A program made the translations under genes and the position numbers. From Saccharospirillum sp965652395 (lineage in GTDB: Bacteria; Pseudomonadota; Gammaproteobacteria; Pseudomonadales; Natronospirillaceae), in NCBI GenBank assembly GCA_965652395.1, contig CBFGUW010000010.1, positions 1-64,000 on the forward strand: a stretch of DNA of 64,000 nucleotides. Direction: 5' to 3'. Below are positions 11,370-22,100 of the stretch, piece after piece (the first letter of the stretch is position 1; the number at the start of each line of letters is the position of its first letter). Under the pieces are notes generated by a model. The model was not told the DNA's origin and made no database searches. It worked only from the letters and a program-made list of their open reading frames with translations.

Positions 11370-12544
11370 CCACGGCACACTCTACCGATGACAACACCGC
11401 TATGCTCAAACAGGCGCTGGACAGTCTCCCCGAGGTAAACGACAGCCTCGTGTTCGAAGACACCGCGACCGGTGCCGTCATCGCCGCCGTCGTCCCCCGG
11501 CTCCTGCCGCACGTCACCGCCGAACCGGGGGAATTACTGGTGGATATCCCCACCGGCCATAGGGTATCAAGCGTGAACCCGCACGAAACACTTTTCCAGT
11601 ATGAGGAAATTTTCACGCATCGGATCTACACCGGAGACGACATTCAATACCCCCGTGATGCCGTTGTGCTGGACGTGGGCGCTAACATAGGAATGTACGC
11701 CGTGTTCATCGCCCACCACCTGCCCGACGCCAGGGTAGTATCGTTCGAACCCGTCGATTCAATTCGTGAACGATTGCAACGCAACGTCTCCCGCTACGCA
11801 CCCAACGCCATCGTGCTGCCGTTTGGTTTGGCGCATGAAGAAGGGCGGGTCGAATTCACATCCTACAAAGGCTACTCGATGATGTCGTCCCGCAGTGAGG
11901 ATGCCCATCCGGAAGAGGAGCGGGAATCGATCAAGCGTTTCCTGAAAAACTCAGCCGAAGCCGGAGATGAAAATGCCGCGCTCATGCTGCAGCACATTGA
12001 CGTGATTCTGGACGGGCGTTTCGAGCAGGAAATCACCCAATGTCGGTTGCGTCGACTGTCGGACGTAATCGATGAACTGAAACTCGATAGAGTGGACGTA
12101 TTGAAAATCGATGTTCAGCGCGCGGAACTGGATGTACTTCGGGGATTGGAAGACCGCCACCTGAAAAACATAGGCGTGATCGTGATGGAGATTCACGATG
12201 ACGGCGAAGGCAAAACCAAAGGCAGGGTGAAAGAAGTTGAACGGCTGCTGGGCGACGCCGGTTTTCGTGTATCGATGTCCCAGGATGAAAACCTGCAGGG
12301 AACGGACCGTTGGGATTGCGTGGCGGTGCGTGAAGAGAACCTGAAAAACAGGGCGGGGGAGTTTGTTCAATTTCCAGATAAAACGGTAAAGCTTTCCACG
12401 CAGTTGGATGCAGATAAATTCGAACAACAAATTCGTGACACTCTGCCAAAAACCTTACAGGCGGATCGTTTCATCTTGCTTGACGCTATTCCTCATACCC
12501 AGGATGGCAAACCAGACATCGTGGCAATCCAGTCGAAGGCCTGA
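11366..12544 (+). CDS. Stand-alone FkbM-family SAM methyltransferase flanked by A-domain remnants
   Basis: This 392-aa protein has an FkbM methyltransferase core: SAM motif I (VVLDVGANIGMY, residues 100-111), an acidic end to the next strand (SFEPVD) and the family motif LKIDVQRAELDVLRG. Its ends are unusual. Residues 14-44 (LKQAL..LPEVNDSLV..) read like the A-domain stretch just after A8. Residues about 345-392 (IRDTLP...LLDAIPHTQDGKPD) read like the A9-A10 tail, with HTQDGKPD where LTPNGKVDR is usual. It therefore looks like the inner part of a methyltransferase-interrupted A domain that has lost the A core. It overlaps the NRPS upstream by 4 nt, with AGGAGG before its ATG, so translation is probably coupled. 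FkbM enzymes are usually O-methyltransferases. The substrate here (peptide hydroxyl or carboxyl) is unknown. Confidence 0.9.
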   Translation: MTTAHSTDDNTAMLKQALDSLPEVNDSLVFEDTATGAVIAAVVPRLLPHVTAEPGELLVDIPTGHRVSSVNPHETLFQYEEIFTHRIYTGDDIQYPRDAVVLDVGANIGMYAVFIAHHLPDARVVSFEPVDSIRERLQRNVSRYAPNAIVLPFGLAHEEGRVEFTSYKGYSMMSSRSEDAHPEEERESIKRFLKNSAEAGDENAALMLQHIDVILDGRFEQEITQCRLRRLSDVIDELKLDRVDVLKIDVQRAELDVLRGLEDRHLKNIGVIVMEIHDDGEGKTKGRVKEVERLLGDAGFRVSMSQDENLQGTDRWDCVAVREENLKNRAGEFVQFPDKTVKLSTQLDADKFEQQIRDTLPKTLQADRFILLDAIPHTQDGKPDIVAIQSKA

Positions 12545-12564
12545 GGGAGGGCACCATAGAAGCG

Positions 12565-12774
12565 TGGCTCAGTGCGGTTTGGTTTTGGCGTTCGCCACAA
12601 ATACAAGTACCGGCTGCCGGGGTAGGCCTATCCAGGGTGGTCCGCAGCATGGATGCTGCGGTCCAGGCCCCATGGATGGGTTAATGCCGACCCTGGATAG
12701 GCCTACCCCGGCAGCCGGTGCGACCCATTGGCACCCACCCAAACCGAACGCCAAAACCAAACCGCACTGGGCCA
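12565..12774. repeat. 210-bp element of nested inverted repeats
   Basis: Three nested inverted repeats lie between the FkbM gene and the second NRPS. The outer arms are 12565-12594 and 12745-12774 (29 of 30 match). The inner arms are 12609-12638 and 12690-12719 (30 bp, the innermost 29 exact by direct comparison). A central hairpin pairs 12642-12650 with 12653-12661. The element could form a long cruciform or RNA stem. No transposase or clear target duplication is seen. It could be a MITE-like or intergenic palindromic repeat, or a transcriptional punctuation element between the two synthetase genes. I noticed no second copy in the window, but the search was by eye. Confidence 0.9.
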
Positions 12775-12982
12775 TTGCCACCCAGGCATTAACTCACAAC
12801 CCCTTGCGAAACGGGAGTTTTATGCATGTCACAAAAGGACCATAAATCGAGCAATAAAGTATTGAATGGCGTAAACCAAGTACATGACCCAGGGTTGAAA
12901 TAGCAGTAGGGTTGAGGAATTGTTGAAAGCGCTTTCTTTGGCTGTTCGACAATGCAATAAACCAATAAAAATAACGACGAAA

Positions 12983-13012
12983 TTGACGATACAAAGAGGC
13001 TCGCAGTATGGC
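12983..13012 (+). promoter_or_regulatory. Weak sigma70-like promoter candidate for second NRPS
   Basis: TTGACG at 12983-12988 and TATGGC at 13007-13012 are separated by 18 nt. The -35 is good and the -10 poor. It lies about 125 nt upstream of the NRPS start. The rest of 12775-13138 is A/T-richer than the genes around it and shows no coding sequence I can support. Confidence 0.25.
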
Positions 13013-13079
13013 TGTTTCAACCATCATCTCCTGTAGTTTCCGACACTAGCCCGGTATAGCTGAATAAGCTGACCGATCG

Positions 13080-13115
13080 GCCGAATTCCTATTCGGCAGG
13101 TCTCGTATTGCCGAA
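13080..13115 (+). promoter_or_regulatory. Mutually exclusive hairpins in NRPS leader
   Basis: GCCGAA (13080-13085) can pair with TTCGGC (13092-13097). TTCGGCA (13092-13098) can instead pair with TGCCGAA (13109-13115). The two stems share one arm and cannot coexist. They end about 10 nt before the AAAGG ribosome-binding site of the NRPS at 13139. A run of A, not T, follows, so this is not an intrinsic terminator on this strand. It could affect translation or be coincidence. Confidence 0.35.
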
Positions 13116-13138
13116 AAAAAACAACAAAGGCTGTAGGA

Positions 13139-16100
13139 ATGAACAAGAGCTCCAAAGCGACACAAAACATCCAGAATGTGTATCCGTTGACACCAATGCA
13201 ACATGGGATGTTGTTTCATGCGATGGAGAACCCTGCGTCCACAGCCTATGTCGAACAGTATTCCTATCGAATCGAAGGCGAGGTGGACGCCGAACTGTTC
13301 GAGCAAAGTGTCAACCACCTGATCAAACGGCACGACATCCTGCGCACAGTATTCAATACCCGCATGCCGGAGCAGCCGTTGCAGGTGGTATTAAAAAACC
13401 GCCCTATAAAATTGCGTATCGAAGACATTCAGGAGCTCAGCCAAAGCCAACAGGAAGCCCACCTGGAGAACGCCAAGGTCGCGGATCGCACCAAGGGCTT
13501 CGACCTGAGTCGTGGCCCCTTGATGCGCGTGAGCCTGTTCAAGACTGGTGAAAAGTCCTGCCAAATACTGTGGACCTATCACCATATCCTGATGGATGGC
13601 TGGTGCATTCCACTGGTTACCCACGAAGTCTTTCAAGCCTATCAGGACCTGGCCGCCAACCGCGCAGTGGCTCTGCCCTCGATTCCCTCCTACGGGCGAT
13701 ACATCGAATGGATGGAAGCTCAGGACAGCGGTCAGGCTACAGAGTTTTGGCAGCGCTATCTCGAAGGCTATGAACAGCATATCGCCTACCCCAAAAAACA
13801 ACCGAATAAAAACGAAGAGTACAAGCCCACCGAGTACCGGTTGGCGTTGGATGCCTCTCTGACGGCTCGGCTGCAAACGCTGGCAAAAGAGAACAACGTA
13901 ACACTCTATACCCTGTTGCAAACCCTGTGGGGCGTATTGTTGCAGCACTACAACGGAACCGACGATGTCGTGTTCGGCAGCGTGGTCTCCGGTCGCCCCG
14001 CGGCGATTTCCGGTATCGAGCAGATGATCGGGTTGTTCATCAACACCGTACCTGCCCGGGTGCATTGCCCGGCGGACCGGGCGTTCCAGGCATGCCTGGC
14101 CGAGGTTCAGAAAACCTCGCTTGAGGCGGAAAGGTTTCAGCACCATCCACTGTATGAAATGCATCATTACACGCCGCTGAAGAATGATCTGATCAACCAC
14201 ATCCTGGCGTTTGAAAATTTTCCGGTACAACAGGAAATGGAGGTGGGCTCCGAGCTGCCGTTCAAACTGAACGGGCTCGAAGTGTTCGAGCAAACCAGTT
14301 ACGACCTAAACCTGGTTATCGGTGTGGATGACCGCATCCATTTGGTGTTTGGCTATAACACCTTTGCGTTTGACAAGCTCACCATAAAGCGGCTGGCGAA
14401 ACATATTGAGAATCTGGCCACGCAGGTGGTGGCACAACCGGATATTCCGGTGGGGAATTTGCGGCTGACCACCGATGAGGAGGAGCAATCGATCAAGGCC
14501 GTGTGCGAGACCGGATACGATACCTACCCCACCGATGCGACGTTGCACGAACTGTATGAAACCCAGGCCCGGGAGACGCCTGATCACACCGCCGTGGTGT
14601 GTCAGGAACAGTTGCTCACTTATCGTGAACTGGATGAACGCGCCAACCGGGTGGCGAACGCCCTGGTGGCGGAGGGTGTTAGCCGGGGCAATCTAGTGGC
14701 GTTCCTGTCGGACCGATCGCTGAACATGCTGGTTGGGATTCTGGGTATCCTGAAAGCCGGTGGGGCGTACATCCCCATCGACCCGGAATACCCCCAGTCC
14801 AGAATCGATTTCGTGCTGAGCGACAGCGGAGCCTCCGCGTTGCTGACGGCTGTCAGCACTGAGGTTCAATATGAATTTTCCGGTAAGGTGCTCACTCTGG
14901 AGAGCTGCCTCGATGCCGGTGGTTCTTCGGTCAAGCCCGACCAAGAAAGCCGTTCGGATGATCTGGCCTATGTGATATACACCTCAGGTACGACCGGCAC
15001 TCCGAAAGGGACTTTGATCGAGCACCGAAATGTGGTGCAGCTGTTGAAACATCGGAATTTGCCTTTTGAATTCAACGACCGGGATGTATGGACCCTCTTC
15101 CATTCATTCTGTTTCGATTTTTCGGTTTGGGAAATGTACGGAGCGTTGCTGAACGGCGGTACCCTGGTTGTAGTACCACGGGACGTAGCGCAAAACCCGA
15201 CGGATTTCCTGGCATTGATACGGTCTCAAGGTGTGACCGTGTTGAACCAAACACCCACCTATTTTTATCAATTGCAGCAACAGGAAATCAGTTCGCCCGA
15301 GGCGGCGCTGAACGTTCGTTACATCATATTCGGTGGCGAGGCATTAAACCCAAAAGCACTGCGCCCCTGGCTAGACAGATATCCGGCGACGGCCCTGATC
15401 AATATGTACGGCATCACCGAGACCACCGTGCATGTGACCTACAAACACATTACCCGAGCCGAAGTGGACGAAGGGGTCAGCAACATTGGTCGGCCTCTGT
15501 CGACATTAAACGTACTGATTCTGGATGACGCCATGCGGGTTCGTCCTTTTGGTGTCCCGGGGGAAATGTATGTGGCCGGTCACGGGGTGGCCCGCGGTTA
15601 CCTGAATCGGCCCGAACTGACTGCTTCGAAGTTCGTGGACCACCCCCATGCCGAGGGCGAACGGTTGTACCGAACCGGAGACTTGGCCCGGTGGCTGCCG
15701 GAAGGGGACATCGAATATCTGGGTCGTATCGATGATCAGGTCAAGGTGCGTGGTTATCGCATAGAGTTGTCCGAGATCGAGGCGGCGCTCCTGAATCAGA
15801 ACAGTGTAATGGACGCCGCTGTTCTGGTGCGCGAGGTCGATGGCGATGCCACACTCTGCGCCTACCTGGTTTGGGCCGGCGAAAGTACCGGCACCGGCGT
15901 CTTAAGAGCCGCGTTGCATCAACGCCTGCCGCATTACATGGTGCCAACCTACTTTATCGCCGTGGACGAACTGCCACTGACCGCTAACGGCAAACTCGAC
16001 CGCAAACAATTGTTGGACATGCCACTGCAAGCCGCTGTGCAGACAGCCTACGAAGCACCGGAAGGCGAGTGGGAAACAGCCATGGCGTCAATCTGGGCGG

Positions 16101-19100
16101 AGGTGCTGGGTCATGAGCGCGTTGGCGTTCTGGACAATTACTTCGACCTGGGTGGAGACTCCATCAAAGCCATTCGTTTGATCAGTCTGATAGGAAAAAA
16201 CCTGTCGCTTGAACTCAGCGTGCGGCATTTGTACCAGTTTCCGAATATCCGGGCATTGGTGGCGTTTCTAAACGACCCGAATACGGAACTGGCCGATGCT
16301 TCGCTCGAAGCGAGTGTTCGCGATGAGATCGCCGATTGGAAAAACGGTGCTCTGAACCGATACTTCCCAGGCGATGCCGAGCGAATTGAAGACATTTATC
16401 CCATGAGCGACATCGCCCAGGGGATGATCATGCTGTCCATGGCCAACCTCGAAGAGGCGATGTATCACGACCAGGTGGTTTACCAGATCAGCGATGCCGA
16501 ATTCAGTCTGGACATCATGTACCGTGCCCTGGCCTATCTGGCTGAAAAACACGATATTCTGCGGACCTTCTTTTACCTGAAAGACGAAGCGTTTCAGGTT
16601 GTCTATCACCAGGTTGAAACCCGCCTTGAGGAAATTGATCTGACCGGGCTGGCCGGTCCCGAGCAGGAGTCCCGGATCCGCGCCGATCTGAAGGAGGACC
16701 GAAACCATCCCTTCCAACTCGATCGTGAACCGGGCTGGCGCGTAAAAGTCTATCGGCTGAGTGATGAGCATCTGGTCATTGCCTGGATTTGTCATCACGC
16801 CTTGATGGATGGCTGGAGCGTGGCTTCCTTGATGACCGAGCTGGGCCGGGTTATCAGTGATTTGAAAGAGGGGAATCTGGAAGAACCGGCTGCGCGTTTG
16901 CAATGCCGTTACAAAGATTTCGTAGTCGACCAGTGCGTTGTGAACCGTACGCCCGACATCCAGCAGTTCTGGCAAACCGAACTCGAGGCCTATAAGCGGT
17001 TCCCGCTGGAAAGCTACATGACGGACGATCGCAGCTTTGTCACACACCGCCGCCACATGGATGCGGATGCCGTGGCCGCGTTAAAGCGCGTGGCCGAGAG
17101 TCGGCATGTTCCCATGAAATCGCTGTGTTTTTATGCGTACCTGCTTACCTTGAACATGTTTACCAGTGAGAACGATTTTGTCGTTGGTCTGGTCGAGCAT
17201 TGCCGACCCATTCGTGAAGACGGTGACAAGCTGATCGGCTGCTTTCTGAACACCATCCCCTTCCGCGCGCGGATCGACAGTGCCGTCACTATGGCGGATC
17301 AACTCGACGCCACTCATGCCAGGCTGATGGAATTGAAGAGTTATGGACGGCTGTCGTTGTCGAAGATCGTCGAGGCTGTGGGTGAATCCAGCTACGGTGA
17401 AAACCCCTTCTTCGATGTGATCTTCAATTATGTCGATTTCCACATTTACAACAATGTCGACAGTCGTTACACCGGTCTTGAAGAAGTTCGCGACCTGGAT
17501 TCCTACGAGAAAACCAATACCTTTCTGGACATGACCATCTCCGCTACCTTCGAGCAGTTGGTGATAGAAATCAACTCCTTCCTGCCGGAGGACGTGTCGA
17601 ACCGGATTCTCGACTTTTATCAGAGCGTGCTTAAGCACCTGGCATCCGGACTGGAAGCACAATTCGACAAGGCCGATATCCTGTCCGCAGGTGAACGTAA
17701 CAATCTGCTGTACGATTTCAATGCCACCGAAGCATCCTACCCGGACACTTTGACTTTCCATCAATTGTTCGAGCAGCAGGTCGAGCGCACGCCGGATCAC
17801 CTGGCCGCCAGTTACGGCGACCAGCATCTGACTTATGCCGAGTTAAACAGCGCCGCCAACCGTTTGGCCCATCGGCTGCGTGACGAAGGCGTGGTACCGG
17901 AAATGCTGGTGGGGCTGTCCCTGGACCGCTCGTTGGACATGCTTGTCGGCGTGCTGGCCGTATTAAAAGCCGGTGGCGCCTATGTACCGATCGACCCGTC
18001 CTATCCGGCCGACCGCATTGAACACATCCTGAGCGACAGCGGCGCGGCACTGCTGGTCACCCAGGAACGCTACCGCGACGCCCTGCCATTCGATGGCCGC
18101 CTGCTGTGCATGGATTCGTTGGATTGCTCGGATCAACCCGACAGCAACCCGGACAATATCACCCGGCCCGATCAACTCGCCTACGTGATTTATACCTCCG
18201 GCACGACCGGAAAACCCAAGGGCGTGATGATCGAGCATCGCGGCTGGGTTAATGTGTCCCAGGCCTGGAAGGCGGAGTTCGAGCTGAATGACAGCACCCG
18301 ATTGCTGCAGATGGCCAGCTTCTCATTCGATGTGTTTTGCGGGGATCTTGCTAAAACTTTACCGCACGGCGGCGCTTTGAGTATTTGCTCGGAAGAGGAC
18401 CGGTTCGACGTTGCCTCATTGGTGACCATGCTGAACGAACGGGAAATCAACTTCGCCGAGATGACACCCGCCATGGCGATCCCGCTGGCGGCTCACCTGC
18501 GAGAAGAAAATAAAACTCTGTCGACGCTGCGCAAACTGGTACTGGGGGGCGAAGGCTTTACCGTCAACGAATTCCGTCGTATTCGCGATACCCTGCCTGA
18601 CACTTTCGTGTACAACACCTATGGGGTGACCGAAGCTTCGATAGATTCAACCGCCTACAAGGAAAAAGTGATCGGCGAAGCGGGTGGTGCCGTGGCACCT
18701 ATTGGAAAACCGATTCAAAACAATCTTATCGTTATTCTGGATCGCCAGGATCAGCTGCAGCCGACTGGCGTCAGTGGCGAAATTCATATCGGCGGCGCAG
18801 GCCTGGCCCGGGGCTATTTCAATCGCCCGGAACTGACAGCGCAAAAGTTTATCGAAAACCCCTATGTTCCGGGACAGCGCCTTTATCGTACGGGGGACGT
18901 CGGTCTCTGGCGCGCGGACGGTTCTCTGGAATATGTCAGCCGAAACGACGACCAGGTGAAAATCCGTGGTTATCGGATCGAGCTGGGTGAAATCGACACG
19001 GTATTGGCAGGCCACCCCAGCATTCGGGAAACAGCCATTCTGGTGAAACAGGATGCCGATGGCGAGAAAACGCTGTGCGGCTACTTCACCGCTCGTGAAG

Positions 19101-22100
19101 CGTTGGATATCCAAACGCTGAGAGCGCATTTGGGCACTCTGTTGCCCGCCTACATGGTGCCGACTCACTTTGTTCAGCTTGAGAAAATGCCGCTGACGCC
19201 CAATGGAAAAATAGACCGCAAGCGCTTGCCCGAACCGGATGGAAAAATGAGCAGCGGCTCCACCTATGTAGCGCCCCGAACCGATACCGAAACCCGCCTG
19301 ATTGAATTGTGGCGGGGTGTGCTCGGTTTCAATCGTGGCAGCGGCAACGAGATGACGATTGGCGCGTTGGATAACTTCTTTGCACTCGGCGGTCATTCGT
19401 TGAAAGCGACCTCCCTGGTTTCCAGTATTCATGAAACCTTTGATGTGCAACTACCGCTGCGCGATGTCTTTTCCCATGCGACGGTCGAGGAGATGGCGCG
19501 TTGTATCGATCAGGCGGGCCGTTCGGTTTTCAACGCAATCAGCCCCGCGCCTGAAAAGCCGCATTACAAGCTGTCGTCCGCCCAGAAACGAATGTACGTA
19601 TTGTCGCAGCTCGAAGGCGGTGAATTGAGCTACAACATGCCCGGCGTGGTAGTGGTGCAGGGGGAGCTGGACAAACCCCGGTTTGAACGTGCTTTCGCCG
19701 AACTTATCCACCGTCATGAAGCATTGCGTACCTCTTTTGATTGGGTCGATGGTGAACCGGTTCAGACCGTTCACTCCAAGGTGGATTTTACCATCGAGTC
19801 AATTGATGGGGATGCCATCGGTGCGAGCGGCAATCAATCGGACGAAGCACTGGCGCAGGCCGCCATGGCCGCCTTTGTTCGGCCTTTCAATCTCAAACGT
19901 GCACCACTATTGAGGGTGGAGCTGTTAAGCGTCTCTTCCGAGCGGCATCTGCTGCTGTTCGATATGCATCATATTGTGTCCGACGCCACTACCCTGGGCC
20001 TGCTGGTCACCGAGGTGGGGCTGCTTTACAACGGTCAGACATTGCCGAAGCCTGCGCTGCAATACAAGGATTATTCCGAATGGCAGCACGAGCTGTTTCA
20101 GTCCGATGCGATGCAACGTCAGGAAGACTATTGGCTATCTGTATTCTCAACGGAGATACCGGTTCTGGAATTACCAGCGGATTATGCGCGGCCCTCTGTT
20201 CAGCAATATGACGGATGCAACCACCACTTTCAACTCGACCGGGAGACAACGGAGAAACTCTACGCTCTGGCGGCGAATTCCGGTGCAACCCTGTATATGG
20301 TACTGCTCTCTGCGTACAGCATTCTTCTGTCTAAATACACCGGGCAGGACGATGTGATCGTTGGGTCACCGATTGCGGGGCGGCATTACCCGCAACTGGA
20401 TCAGGTGATGGGGATGTTCCTGAACACCCTGGCCATGCGCAATTATCCAGAGTCCAGCAAAAGCTACAGCGACTTTCTAAACGAAGTTAAACAAAATGCC
20501 CTGGATGCGTTTGAACATCAGGATTATCCGTTCGAGGAGCTGGTCGACCGCCTCAATCTCAAGCGCGACATGAGCCGAAACCCGGTTTTTAACACCCTCT
20601 TTACGCTGCAAAACAGTGACCTGGGTGAGGGGGTGGAAGCCGATGGTATGCGGATCAAACCACTCAATGTGGAAGGGGGTATCAGCAAGTTCGACATCTC
20701 GCTCGATGCCACTGAAACCGAAGACGGCTTGCGCTTGAGTTTTGAGTATTGCACCCATCTGTTCAAGCAGGACCGAATTGAACGCATGGCGGAGCACTTC
20801 TGTAATCTGCTGTCGCGCATTGTCGAAAACCCGGAGCGCTCTCTGGCGGACTTGGATATTCTGGCCATCCGTGAAAAGATGCGTATTCTGGTCGACTTTA
20901 ATAACACCGAAGTCGCCTACGACAAAACACAGGCTTTTCACCAGCTGTTTGAACAACAGGTCGATGCCACACCCGATAACATTGCGCTGATTACCCATGA
21001 AGGCCATCTGACCTACGCCGAGCTGAACCGTCGGGCCAATCAGCTTGCCTGCCGTCTGCGTGAACTGGGTGCGCTGCCCAACCAGGTTGTGGGCATTATG
21101 GCGGACCGGTCGATCAATATGTTCGTCTCGGTGTTGGGCGTGTTGAAATCAGGCACCGCCTACTTACCCATCTACCCGGCGCTACCGGCGGATCGAATCG
21201 AGTATTTGCTGAGTGACAGTGGTACATCGATCTTACTGACTCATGACGACTACCTCGACCAACTGTCATTTACCGGTACTTTGGTCGATTTGAACGACCC
21301 GGAAAATTACACCGGGAACGGCGAAAACCTCGATTGCGTGAACGGCTCTAAGGATCTTGCCTACCTGATTTACACCTCCGGCACCACCGGCCTACCCAAG
21401 GGGGTGATGGTGGAGCATTTGAGCTGGGTCAACGCGAGCCATGCCTGGAAGTCGGCCTATGAACTGACCGAGCGCGACCGTGTGCTGCAAATGGCGAGCT
21501 TCTCCTTTGACGTATTCGCCGGGGATGTGGCACGCGGTTTGATGCACGGTGGGGCGCTGGTGGTCTGTCCTGAAGACGTTCGTTACGACATACCTTCTTT
21601 ATATCAGTGGATGGCGGAACATCGGGTAACGCTGTCTGAACTGACGCCATCGATGGCAATGCCGCTGATGGACTACATAGCCGCCAAAGGAGTCTCGCTC
21701 GACTCGGTGCGGATGCTGATCGTCGGCGGTGAAGGCGTCACGGTGGAAGACCTGAATACTCTGGATAAAAAAGCAGGCCCCGACATCACCCTGATCGATT
21801 CCTATGGCGTGACCGAAGCCTGTATCGATTCCACAATTTATTACGACGTCGGTCGCGGTGGACACCGAAACGGTATGATGCCGATTGGCCGCCCGATTGA
21901 TAATACTCAGATGTTTATTCTGGACCGGCACGACCGGTTACAGCCCATTGGTATCGAAGGTGAGTTGTGCATCGCCGGTGACGGCCTGGCACGGGGCTAC
22001 CTGAATCGGCCAGATCTCACTGCCGCAAAATTTGTTGATAACCCCTACCGTCCCGGACATCGGATGTATCGTACCGGTGACCTTGCCCGTTGGCTGCCCG

